From Paraflavitalea soli (GTDB taxonomy: Bacteria > Bacteroidota > Bacteroidia > Chitinophagales > Chitinophagaceae), in NCBI RefSeq assembly GCF_003555545.1, contig NZ_CP032157.1:4344546-4408545 (forward strand): 64,000 bases of DNA, in the 5' to 3' direction. A program made the position numbers and the translations under genes. The notes beneath the pieces are model-generated. The model ran no database searches and was not told where the DNA came from. It was given only the letters and a program-made list of their open reading frames with translations. This document shows, in pieces, positions 41,811-50,436 of this stretch (within the stretch, counting starts at the first letter, position 1; each line of letters opens with the position of its first letter).

Positions 41811-42545
41811 ATGGCGACAAATCCTATCAATCAATTGGTTGTCAAATTGTACGAAAAGCTGGCAAAGGAAAATCTTAAGGTGCCTGATTTTTCAAGGATA
41901 ACGGGAATTCCCAAGGACCGGATCTATAAATGGAAGCAGGAAGGAACCAGTCCCAAAGCTGAGGATGAAGCCACGATCAAGGCATTTCTATATGGAGATG
42001 CAGCAGATTCTCCAACATTTATTACCGATAACAGATTGGAGGAACAGAAAACTCCATATTTACTATCCAGGCGCAAGCAGAAAAGTCAGCCTGATCTGGA
42101 GAATGATGGCATTGTGTATGTACCCATACCCGCTCAGGCGGGCTATTCCAACCGATACCATGACCCTTTATACCTTGATAATTTAGAAAAGACAAGCCTT
42201 CCGGGATTCCCTTACAAAGGAGAGCGGTACAGGGTATTTGATGTAAAGGGCGATAGCATGGAGCCTACCTACAAAGAAGGTTACCACCTCGTATGCGAAC
42301 GCATAGAACAGGATCAGTGGTACCAGATCGCCAATTGGTATATCTATGTGGTAGTGCTGGAAAATGACATCCTCGTAAAGCGCCTGTATAAAAAGGATGC
42401 AGAAACCTTTATCGCCATCAGTGACAACGAAGAGTTTTACCCCCAGTTTGTGATCCTGGTGAAAGATGTAAAGGAGCTTTGGCTGGTAAAAAGAAAGATT
42501 GACTGGGAAATGGCGCCCCCTAAAAAGTTTGAAATAAAATTATAG
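41811..42545 (+). CDS. LexA-like S24 peptidase-domain transcriptional regulator
   Basis: From ATG at 41811 (MATNPINQLVVKLYEKLAKE) the protein is 244 residues. Residues 5-58 form a helix-turn-helix (PDFSRITGIPKDRIYKWKQ). The C-terminal S24 domain has a self-cleavage site Ala110-Gly111 (PAQAGY), Ser149 in VKGDSMEP and Lys190 in DILVKRLY, the same order and spacing as LexA and phage CI. It may therefore inactivate itself after DNA damage. No phage genes are nearby. Ten codons upstream in frame are not conserved. The last six bases overlap the convergent epimerase gene. Confidence 0.88.
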   Translation: MATNPINQLVVKLYEKLAKENLKVPDFSRITGIPKDRIYKWKQEGTSPKAEDEATIKAFLYGDAADSPTFITDNRLEEQKTPYLLSRRKQKSQPDLENDGIVYVPIPAQAGYSNRYHDPLYLDNLEKTSLPGFPYKGERYRVFDVKGDSMEPTYKEGYHLVCERIEQDQWYQIANWYIYVVVLENDILVKRLYKKDAETFIAISDNEEFYPQFVILVKDVKELWLVKRKIDWEMAPPKKFEIKL

Positions 42546-43607
42546 TACCCTTACACCCAAACCGGGTTGGCCGGTGAGCGACATATACCCATCCTTCACG
42601 GTAAAACCGCCACTCACTATATCGCGCGCCAGGTCAAAACTACCATCCAGATCGAGGTAGCGGGTAGCAGGCGAAGCCAATGCCGCATGCAGTGCCGCAC
42701 TGATGCTCACGATGCTTTCATCATTACATCCCCACATGAGCTCAATGCCCGCATGCCGGGCAATGGTAGCAATCTCCCTGGCAGGCTGTATGCCACCACA
42801 CTTCATCAGCTTAATGTTGTAAATACCACAGGCCGCAGGTCCGTCAGCCAGTTGAAATGCATTGGCCGGACTGACCAGTGATTCATCTGCTGCAACCAAT
42901 TTTTTGATCTCAGGTGGTAGTTGCTTCATTTCTTCAATCGCATTAGCCGGCATCGGTTGTTCGATCAGTTCCAGGGAAAGGGACAATGTTTTTCTGTAAA
43001 ACTTCAACAGCTCGTTTGCAGTATAACCCTGGTTGGCATCAACGCGGATCACAATGGCATCACCAAATGCTTCCCGCAGCTTCACCAGGCGTTCCACATC
43101 ATCTTCAGCCGAATGGCCCAGCTTCACTTTAATGATACGGAAACCCCGATCAATATACTCTCGGGCTTCGGCCAGGGTATCTACCACATTCCTGATGCCG
43201 ATAGTAATGGAGGTAGGCAATCCTGCCGCCGCCTGTCCCAGGAAGCTAACCAGTGGTACACCCAGCCAGCAGGTAAACGCATCATGCAAAGCAATATCCA
43301 ACGCTGCTGCAGCACCAGCTTCCTGGCGGAATAGTTGATGCACCTGTTGAAGCAGGGAATAAAATTCCCGGATATCCTTTCCCTGAAAGGGTGCCAGTAG
43401 CTCCGGTTGCAGGGCCCGTAAGGTATCGGCAGTATCGCTTCCCACCACATACTTGCTGGGATTGGCGGTACCCAGGCCTATGATCCCATTTTCCAATTCA
43501 ACTTTCACCACTACATTCTCCACCGCCGTTACTGTCTTATAGGCGATGGTGTAGGGCCTTATTAGTTGAAGGTCTTCGCAACTGGCTACAATGGACCTGA
43601 TCTTCAT
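42540..43607 (-). CDS. Enolase-superfamily epimerase, dipeptide epimerase/DgcA-like
   Basis: The 355-residue protein belongs to the muconate-lactonising subgroup. Acid/base lysines are Lys160/Lys162 (IIKVKLG) and Lys266 (NIKLMKCGG); metal ligands are Asp190 (RVDANQG), Glu216 (LIEQPMP) and Asp241 (AADES). DLDGSFDL near the C-terminus also fits L-Ala-D/L-Glu epimerases. It lies 37 bases after a DUF1611 gene. That pair has been described as DgcN-DgcA, in which D-glutamate is N-acetylated and then racemised as N-acetylglutamate. Either dipeptide epimerisation in murein recycling or this route is possible; context favours the second. Confidence 0.85.
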   Translation of the reverse strand: MKIRSIVASCEDLQLIRPYTIAYKTVTAVENVVVKVELENGIIGLGTANPSKYVVGSDTADTLRALQPELLAPFQGKDIREFYSLLQQVHQLFRQEAGAAAALDIALHDAFTCWLGVPLVSFLGQAAAGLPTSITIGIRNVVDTLAEAREYIDRGFRIIKVKLGHSAEDDVERLVKLREAFGDAIVIRVDANQGYTANELLKFYRKTLSLSLELIEQPMPANAIEEMKQLPPEIKKLVAADESLVSPANAFQLADGPAACGIYNIKLMKCGGIQPAREIATIARHAGIELMWGCNDESIVSISAALHAALASPATRYLDLDGSFDLARDIVSGGFTVKDGYMSLTGQPGLGVRVL

Positions 43608-43644
43608 GAATGCCTGATTAATGATACGTTTATTGAATGGTAAT

Positions 43645-44694
43645 CTATATCATGCTGCGTATAACTGGCAATAGCTCGTCAACACCTTCCTGCAGCGGCA
43701 GCAATACCGGGATACCGAGTTGTTGTTCATATTGCCGCTGGTACTGGTAGGCTTCCTGCTCCGTACACCCATTGGTATTAATAGCCACGGCGATCACTTC
43801 ACTGCCATACATTTTTACGAGGGCTATTTCATCTTCTATAGAAGGGATCTTACCCCAGGCAGGTATATTGCTGAAAAAGGTTGTTTTCGGTGAAAATATC
43901 AGGATCGTTTTACGTGCATTGCCCGATACCAGGTACTCTGAACCACAAGGACCTGTTGGATTACGCAGCCCAGATTGCCCTTCCAGGAAAATTATCTCTG
44001 GATCGGTCTCCTTATAACAGGTATAGATAGCATGCTCCAACTCTCCTGCCACAAAATCATTGATGGTAGTATCCAATACAAATCCATATTTGCCGTCCTG
44101 CATCCACCCTGTTTGTCCGGTAAACACCATTTGAGCATTGATATCATTGGCCCGGCAGCTTTCTCTGAGCATCCGGGTAGTGGTACGCTTGCCAAGGTTT
44201 GTTTCCAATCCCAATACGGCCACGATGGGACACTTAACTTCATAAATACGGCCTGTCCAGAAATGCAATTCATTCCTGTCCTTTGGCTTCCTGATATCCG
44301 TAATGGTAGCACCATGTATATTGGCCAATGATACCATTTCCGGAATATCGGTAAGAAAATCATGCAACCCATTGATCACCGATATCCTGTTGCTGAGACT
44401 GGCTTCCAATACCTGCCTCAACTCACGGGGAAGCTTACCACCTTTTGGAGCAATACCGATAATGCTATAGTCGATGGGCTCCGGACTTTTCTGTATAGCT
44501 TCTTCCAGACTGGCCCATACTGGTATGTCTCTGGTACGCCCGTCAATTACTGCTCCGGCATCTTTACCGGCATGGGTGGCATCGATAACACCCATGATGC
44601 GATATTTATCTGAACCACGGATCAATCCATGGGCTGTTTTGGCGCTTTTATCGGATAACAAACCATTTGTAATGATGACCGCATTGTTCTTCAT
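43645..44694 (-). CDS. DUF1611 family protein, DgcN-like D-glutamate N-acetyltransferase candidate
   Basis: The 349-residue protein has an N-terminal Rossmann-like part (residues 1-125) and a C-terminal P-loop domain with GLETNLGKRTT at residues 162-172, followed by VFTGQTGWMQDGKYG and LEGQSGLRNPTGPCG. This is the DUF1611 architecture. A member was reported as DgcN, which acetylates D-glutamate with acetyl-CoA. The next gene, an enolase-superfamily racemase, fits the DgcA partner. The two genes form an isolated operon, so the supply of D-glutamate from cell-wall turnover is a natural guess. Confidence 0.8.
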   Translation of the reverse strand: MKNNAVIITNGLLSDKSAKTAHGLIRGSDKYRIMGVIDATHAGKDAGAVIDGRTRDIPVWASLEEAIQKSPEPIDYSIIGIAPKGGKLPRELRQVLEASLSNRISVINGLHDFLTDIPEMVSLANIHGATITDIRKPKDRNELHFWTGRIYEVKCPIVAVLGLETNLGKRTTTRMLRESCRANDINAQMVFTGQTGWMQDGKYGFVLDTTINDFVAGELEHAIYTCYKETDPEIIFLEGQSGLRNPTGPCGSEYLVSGNARKTILIFSPKTTFFSNIPAWGKIPSIEDEIALVKMYGSEVIAVAINTNGCTEQEAYQYQRQYEQQLGIPVLLPLQEGVDELLPVIRSMI

Positions 44695-45195
44695 ATCGTA
44701 ACTTTTTCTACCTGTTTAGTCAGAGATTTAAAATTAAGTGTAGCGCGGATAGTAAAAAAAGGTTTCGGCATATTGTTGACAGTATTTTGGCAAGCAGGTG
44801 ACTGGCTTGCGTATATCTGCGGCTCCGCCATCGCTTTGGTAGTTGTATTACCTGGCACAACTGCCAAAACCAGCTAAATAATAATTTTTTACCCCATTTC
44901 TGTTAACCCTGGCGCAACGTTTGCGTCTAATGAACTGTCACCATCCCAGCCGGAAGCCATGGCTTCTACTCCACCCTCAGGTCTGGCGCCGGTGACATAG
45001 CTGTACAAGCAGCATGTACGAATCGAGAATGCACACACCTTCCATTTAAGATTCCCACAGGATTTCTATTAGCTTATTGATACACCCGCCGTATCATAAG
45101 TATTTATTCATAGTGATAAAACAGTCATCCTGTTGATTCACTGGAGGCGTATCTGTATGGCTGCTCCATATGGATGGCTCACTAATGTATAGACC
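44695..45195. other. Intergenic region, nothing recognised
   Basis: About 500 bases between divergent genes. I see a small GCAAGC/GCTTGC hairpin at 44790-44810 and a TTTTGGCA/TGCCAAAA pair at 44785-44792 and 44862-44869. No consensus promoter, RNA or gene could be supported. Confidence 0.4.
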
Positions 45196-45597
45196 ATGCG
45201 TAAACAACAGCCCTTATATCACCCCGCGGGAGGTTATCATGCGATCTGCCTGCCCGGTCATAAACGTGCCTGGCCTGGGCCTAAATACACATTACCTTTC
45301 AGGAACATCTCTGGGAAGCAAGCCCTTTTATGTCTTATCCTGATCATGACTGCTTTTGGGGCGGGGTCTTCTACCTCTCATAATGGCATATTGATACAGA
45401 ATAACGAAGCGATGTGCACCGGTGCTTCAGTTACTATTGCAAAGCAGCAGACTCCTTTTTCGTTTGAATATTCAGGTCTCTTCCACCTTAAGGTAGTCAT
45501 TAACACCGATGGATTTTTGATCAGCGGTATTGATATAATTACCTCAGCACAACAACCAACAGATAATTCACTTAGTTTAATTAAACACACACGATGA
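45196..45597 (+). CDS. Small possible membrane or secreted protein, uncertain
   Basis: A 133-codon frame has a hydrophobic stretch (ALLCLILIMTAFGAGSS) near residues 43-59 and ends in an ATGA overlap with the next gene, which suggests translational coupling. I do not recognise any family, and the first 40 residues (rich in Pro, His, Gly) look poorly coding. It may be real only from a later start, or not at all. Confidence 0.4.
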   Translation: MRKQQPLYHPAGGYHAICLPGHKRAWPGPKYTLPFRNISGKQALLCLILIMTAFGAGSSTSHNGILIQNNEAMCTGASVTIAKQQTPFSFEYSGLFHLKVVINTDGFLISGIDIITSAQQPTDNSLSLIKHTR

Positions 45598-47120
45598 GTA
45601 GTAGTAACAATCAGGTATTTTATTCAAGACTGGCATTGGCTTTATTATTAACAGGATATGTCATCCTGTATGGTTGTGGAAAAAATCCGGCCAATCCTGG
45701 CCCCAACCCGGCACCGCCCACACCCAACAATATGATCATGGAAATTACCTCATTCGCTCCGGCGAAAGGTATGCCCGGTGGAGAGGTGATCATTGAGGGA
45801 AAGAACTTTAAGGATAATATCTCACAGAACACGGTAACCTTCAACGGTACCCCTGCTAATGCGCTTATAACTGGCGCCACTACTACGCAATTAACTGTAA
45901 GGATACCCCAGGATGCCACCACGGGTAAGATCATTGTAAAAACCGGTAACCAGGTAGATACATCGGCTACAGATTTTATAGTAGACCGGGACATGATCTC
46001 TGTATCGGGCTTTTCGCCGGCATCCGGACCTATCGGCACACTGGTCACCATTACGGGTATCAATTTCACCATCAATACCAGGATAAAATTCAACAACATT
46101 GAATGCCAGCCCACCACCCGTACCAATACTTCGTTGACTTTTACTATTCCTGTCAATACGAGCCTCACCAGTCATAAGATCGAAGTGATCTCCGGAGCAT
46201 ATACGGAGCTAACCCATGAATTGTTCACTGTTACACAAACCGGCCCCATTGCACACTGGGAGGACAAGACCGTTAGGCTCGTTACCCCGGAAACCCTGCT
46301 GTTTAACGGTGGCGTATCATTTGTACATAAGAATAAAATTTACTGGGGGTTCACAGCCTTGTTTAACGGAGACGCCGAAGCATCGTATGTAATGTATGAT
46401 CCGGCCAATCACAATGCCGGATGGGCAGTACTGGCCCATCCGCCTACTCAGATGGCTAAACAAAACCTATTCCGTCCCACCGCAGTAGTGCATAATGACC
46501 GCGTATTTTTTGGCACCGGCATCAACCAGTCAACCTCCAACAAAAGCTGGTGGGAGTATCATCCGGAAACCAATACGGCTACACAACTCACCGATTATCC
46601 GGAGGGCACGGCAGGCGCTATCTCCTTTACTTTGAATAATAAGATCTATACAGGCTTTGGCGGCACCAGAACCATCCTGTATGAATTTAACCCGGCAGCC
46701 AACAACAACAAGGGAAGCTGGGTACAAGCTACAAACGCGCCCTTTAGTGAATTAAATAGTGGCAGTACCGTAGTATTGGGAAATGAGGTCTATTTCGGAA
46801 GAGCACTTCCTGCACAACTGCAAACCCGTAATGCTTTCTACAAATTTGTAGAAGGCGCCGGGATAACAAGGGTAACAGATATGCCGCAGGACCTCCCCTC
46901 ACAAACTACCGCCTCCTTTACTATTGGCAACAAGGGATATTTTGTCATCAACAAAAACGTGTGGGAGTATACACCGGATGCAGCCGGTGGTTCCTGGCGT
47001 GCTGTGATCGGTGGAGACGGGCAGCCAGCCATCAAACATGTAGCCATGGTCACGGTCAATGGCATGCCTGTAGTGTATGGATGGACGGAAGGCGGCCATA
47101 TCCATGAATTTAAATTTTGA
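45594..47120 (+). CDS. IPT/TIG-domain lipoprotein with kelch-like propeller
   Basis: The 508-residue protein has a lipoprotein signal (lipobox VILYGC). Two IPT/TIG Ig-like domains follow: SFAPAKGMPGGEVIIEGKNF and GFSPASGPIGTLVTITGINF. The second half has kelch-type blades (NDRVFFGTGINQSTSNKSWW, LNNKIYTGFGGTRT, LGNEVYFGRA, GNKGYFVINKNVWEYTPD). Such proteins in Bacteroidota sit at the cell surface and bind carbohydrate or protein. No SusC/SusD pair is next to it, so it is an orphan. Confidence 0.85.
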   Translation: MSSSNNQVFYSRLALALLLTGYVILYGCGKNPANPGPNPAPPTPNNMIMEITSFAPAKGMPGGEVIIEGKNFKDNISQNTVTFNGTPANALITGATTTQLTVRIPQDATTGKIIVKTGNQVDTSATDFIVDRDMISVSGFSPASGPIGTLVTITGINFTINTRIKFNNIECQPTTRTNTSLTFTIPVNTSLTSHKIEVISGAYTELTHELFTVTQTGPIAHWEDKTVRLVTPETLLFNGGVSFVHKNKIYWGFTALFNGDAEASYVMYDPANHNAGWAVLAHPPTQMAKQNLFRPTAVVHNDRVFFGTGINQSTSNKSWWEYHPETNTATQLTDYPEGTAGAISFTLNNKIYTGFGGTRTILYEFNPAANNNKGSWVQATNAPFSELNSGSTVVLGNEVYFGRALPAQLQTRNAFYKFVEGAGITRVTDMPQDLPSQTTASFTIGNKGYFVINKNVWEYTPDAAGGSWRAVIGGDGQPAIKHVAMVTVNGMPVVYGWTEGGHIHEFKF

Positions 47121-47172
47121 TCGGGACGGGGTTTCACAACAGGTTGCTTCCAGCAATGGGAGCAGCCTTTTC

Positions 47173-48042
47173 TTATGCCGTTGCTTTCAACTCTCTTCTG
47201 TAATCTGAAGGGCTCATGCCCTTGTATTTTTTGAACATGCGGTTCAAGTGGCTTTCGTCGGTAAAGCCGAGTTCAAAGGCAATCTCATTCATGCGCAGAT
47301 CGCTGTAGCGCAGGCGTATTTCCACCAGTTTCAGCCGGTAGTTGGTAATGTATTGCTGTAAGCTCTCGCCGGTATGGGTTTTGAAATACTCACTGATATA
47401 GCCGGGCGAAAGGCTGAATTGGCTGGCGATCAACTCGGCCTTTAGTTTATCAGGACTGTAAATATGTTGATGAATATAATGTACCATGTCAAGAGATGTG
47501 CTGCTTACTCCCTTTTTCTGCAGCTTTGCCGGTACAGTAAAAGTAACGTTGCGCGCAACAACGGTGATCAGGGTATTGATGATCTGCTGAACCAGCTCCA
47601 GGTGATAGGCCTGCTGGTTTACCTGTTCGCGGATGATCGCTTCCACCAGCGATCTTACCAATTGCTTATCGCTCCTGTTCTTCAGTATGCAACCCGGCAG
47701 GTGATTGTTGTTCTCGAAAATGAATTCCAGCTTTTGTATCCACTCCTTGTGCTGCGCCTGCAGATAGATATTATTGAAACGGATAAAGAAGAATTTGGTC
47801 GTGGTCTTAACTTTAAAAGAGTGACAATCCTGCGGCATTAGCAGGAACATTTGATCGGGCTTGTATTCAAACTTATTGTCATTGATGCATTGCATGCCGG
47901 TGCCATCCAAAATAAACACCAGTTCAAAGAAATTGTGCATATGTGCAGATACAGGACATTCGTCCATTTCCTGGTATTCTACCTCAAAGGGCTGGTATAG
48001 ATTTCTTCTTTCCACACTGGCAAAAGTACAGCCATTTCCCAT
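47173..48042 (-). CDS. AraC-family transcriptional regulator
   Basis: The 289-residue protein has an N-terminal cupin-like sensing domain (HMHNFFELVFILDGTGMQCI, MPQDCHSFKV) and a C-terminal double helix-turn-helix (FSLSPGYISEYFKTHTGESL and MNEIAFELGFTDESHLNRMF, ending MSPSDYRREL). It is divergent from the reductase/DoxX/deacetylase operon, 59 bases apart, and is the likely regulator of it. Confidence 0.93.
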   Translation of the reverse strand: MGNGCTFASVERRNLYQPFEVEYQEMDECPVSAHMHNFFELVFILDGTGMQCINDNKFEYKPDQMFLLMPQDCHSFKVKTTTKFFFIRFNNIYLQAQHKEWIQKLEFIFENNNHLPGCILKNRSDKQLVRSLVEAIIREQVNQQAYHLELVQQIINTLITVVARNVTFTVPAKLQKKGVSSTSLDMVHYIHQHIYSPDKLKAELIASQFSLSPGYISEYFKTHTGESLQQYITNYRLKLVEIRLRYSDLRMNEIAFELGFTDESHLNRMFKKYKGMSPSDYRRELKATA

Positions 48043-48101
48043 AATTGTACAACAAATGGTCCATGGCCGGTTGCGACCTTTGAGGTATCAAAACAAGAAA
48101 T

Positions 48102-49043
48102 ATGAAAGCTATTGTATTACAAGACTTTGGAGGAACAGAAAACCTGATCTTTAAAGATATCCCAACGCCTTCCATAAAGGACGACGAGGTGTTGATCCAA
48201 TCAAAGGCACTCAGTATCAATCCTGTAGATATAAAAACCCGTTCAGGCAAAGGTATGGCTGGCCGGATCAAGGACCTGATGCCAGTTGTACTTGGCTGGG
48301 ACGTATCGGGTATTGTAGTGGAGACTGGTAAAAACGTAACCCGGTTCAAAACAGGTGATGAAGTTTTTGGTATGGTCAATTTCCCCGGGCTTGGCAATGC
48401 CTATGCTGAATTTGTAGCAGCACCTGCCAGCCACCTGGCATTGAAACCGGCCAATATTACCCATGAAGCTGCGGCAGCCGCTACGCTGGCGGCCTTAACA
48501 GCCTGGCAGGCGTTGGTTACCGAGGCCAAAGTGCAGCCCGGCCAGCGGGTGTTGATACAGGCAGCAGCCGGTGGTGTAGGGCATTTTGCCGTGCAGATAG
48601 CTAAATACCTCGGCGCCTATGTGGTGGGTACTTCATCTGCTGCCAATAAAGCCTTTGTGTTGGGTCTTGGAGCCGATGAGCATATTGACTATCATACACA
48701 GCCATTGGATGCTGCCGGTAAGGATCATGACTTTGTATTGGACCCCATCAGCGGCGATAATATTGAGCGCAGCTTTGAAGTGATGAAAAAAGGTGGCATT
48801 GCGCTTTCCATTGTATCGGCATTTGCTGATCTGGTCAAAGAAAAAGCAGCAGCAAAGGGTATTAACGGATATTTCTTTATGGTATCAACCAACGAAAAGG
48901 ATATACAGTCCATCGCCGATCTGCTGGCAAAAGGCATCACCCAACCGTATGTATCAAAAATATTCCCCTTCGAAGAGATGGCGGCAGCTCACGAAGCACT
49001 CGCAACGGGCAGAACGTTGGGCAAGATTATTGTGACCGTATAA
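48102..49043 (+). CDS. Zinc-free NADP-dependent oxidoreductase (MDR superfamily)
   Basis: The 313-residue protein has the quinone-reductase-like start MKAIVLQDFGGTENLIFKDI, the catalytic-domain GWDVSGIVVETGKNVTRFKTGDEVFG, and the nucleotide motif IQAAAGGVGHFAVQIAKYLGA. No structural zinc cysteines are present, so it belongs to the QOR/zeta-crystallin branch that reduces quinones or enones with NADPH. It is the first gene of a three-gene operon. Confidence 0.9.
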   Translation: MKAIVLQDFGGTENLIFKDIPTPSIKDDEVLIQSKALSINPVDIKTRSGKGMAGRIKDLMPVVLGWDVSGIVVETGKNVTRFKTGDEVFGMVNFPGLGNAYAEFVAAPASHLALKPANITHEAAAAATLAALTAWQALVTEAKVQPGQRVLIQAAAGGVGHFAVQIAKYLGAYVVGTSSAANKAFVLGLGADEHIDYHTQPLDAAGKDHDFVLDPISGDNIERSFEVMKKGGIALSIVSAFADLVKEKAAAKGINGYFFMVSTNEKDIQSIADLLAKGITQPYVSKIFPFEEMAAAHEALATGRTLGKIIVTV

Positions 49044-49066
49044 CCCTTTAAAAATACTTTCATACT

Positions 49067-49468
49067 ATGATCAACAACACACTCACTTTCTTACTGCTGC
49101 GGCTGGGCATCGGGCTCAGCCTGTTTGGCCACGGACTGGTGCGCCTGCCCAAACTACGGGGCTTCAGTAAATGGATGACCGGCAACTTTGCTCATTCCAT
49201 GCTACCCCAGACGTTGGTATTGCCGTTTAGTTATGCATTGCCGATCACTGAATTCGGGATCGGGTTATTGCTGATCACCGGGTTGTTTACCAGGGGAGCG
49301 TTGATCGCCGGCAGCATAGTGATGCTCCTGCTTATTTTCGGATCCTGCCTGATCGAAGAATGGAGCGCCCTGCCCTCCCAATTGATACACTTACTTTTTC
49401 TGGCTGGCCTGTTATCTTTTATTCACCTGAACAGTTTTGCAGCTGATCAACTTTTCAATAAAAAATAA
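49067..49468 (+). CDS. DoxX-family membrane protein
   Basis: The 133-residue protein has four membrane helices and the family start LLLRLGIGLSLFGHGLVRLP, then PITEFGIGLLLITGLFTRGA. DoxX proteins are linked to redox or thiol stress and quinone chemistry, which fits the oxidoreductase 23 bases upstream. Its stop overlaps the next ATG (TAATG). Confidence 0.9.
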   Translation: MINNTLTFLLLRLGIGLSLFGHGLVRLPKLRGFSKWMTGNFAHSMLPQTLVLPFSYALPITEFGIGLLLITGLFTRGALIAGSIVMLLLIFGSCLIEEWSALPSQLIHLLFLAGLLSFIHLNSFAADQLFNKK

Positions 49469-50412
49469 TGTCAACCGCAAGGAGAACTTTTATTAAACAA
49501 AGCAGTATGGCCGCCGCCGCACTGATCAATCCACTTAATATGCTCACAGCACAATCAACTTCCTCCCAATCATTGTTGGCCACGCATTGGGCAGATGGTT
49601 CACAACTGGTGATCTCCATTTCTATGCAATTTGAAGCAGGTGGACAACCCGATAATGCAGAAAGTCCTTTTCCACAAAACATGCAGCAGGGGTACAAGGA
49701 CCTGCCCGCAGCTACCTGGTACCAATACGGCTATAAGGAGGGTATTCCACGCATGCTTGATCTGTGGGACCAACACAATATCAAAGTAACCTCCCATATG
49801 GTAGGAGCTGCTGTGTTGAAAAATACAGCATTGGCCAAAGAGATCGTGCAGCGTGGACATGAAGCCGCAGCGCATGGAATGAATTGGCAATCACAATACA
49901 ACCTATCCTACGCAGAAGAAAAGAAATTTATTCAGGATGGTGTAGAGGCTGTGAAAAAAGTGACTGGTCAAACACCTGTTGGCTACAATGCCAACTGGCT
50001 AAGAAGAGGAGAAAATACCCTGAAGATCCTGCAGGAACTGGGATTTCTGTATCATATAGATGACCTGAGCCGCGATGAACCTTTTATTACTACCGTCAAT
50101 AGCCAGCCTTTTGTGGTTGTTCCCTACACCCTCCGCTGCAATGATATTGTACTGATAGAAGGTAAGCATTTTTCTGCCGACCAATTCTTGCAGCAGCTAA
50201 AGCTGGAATTCACGCAACTCTATGCTGAATCGGCCCGCAAGCGCAGGATGATGTCGGTAAGCTTTCATGACCGCATCGGCGGTACTCCACAAATGGTACA
50301 GGCTGCCAGAGAATTTATTGAATTTGCCCGCAAACAAAAAGGTGTTGTTTTTAAACGTAAGGATGAAATCGCTGCCATGGCGCTGGCCGATAAGACCATC
50401 CTGGTAGATTGA
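49468..50412 (+). CDS. Polysaccharide deacetylase/allantoinase-like NodB-domain protein, exported
   Basis: The 314-residue protein begins MSTARRTFIKQSSMAAAALI, a twin-arginine-like signal. The NodB-type barrel has QLVISISMQFEAGG at its first strand, KVTSHMVGAAVL, the metal-site GHEAAAHGMNWQ and GYNANWLRRGENT, and ends with SFHDRIGG. This variant, with E in place of the first catalytic Asp, is nearer to PuuE-like hydrolases than to chitin deacetylases. The substrate is unknown. Translation is coupled to the doxX gene. Confidence 0.82.
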   Translation: MSTARRTFIKQSSMAAAALINPLNMLTAQSTSSQSLLATHWADGSQLVISISMQFEAGGQPDNAESPFPQNMQQGYKDLPAATWYQYGYKEGIPRMLDLWDQHNIKVTSHMVGAAVLKNTALAKEIVQRGHEAAAHGMNWQSQYNLSYAEEKKFIQDGVEAVKKVTGQTPVGYNANWLRRGENTLKILQELGFLYHIDDLSRDEPFITTVNSQPFVVVPYTLRCNDIVLIEGKHFSADQFLQQLKLEFTQLYAESARKRRMMSVSFHDRIGGTPQMVQAAREFIEFARKQKGVVFKRKDEIAAMALADKTILVD

Positions 50413-50436
50413 TGGAAGACTGATTCTTGAAAAGGT

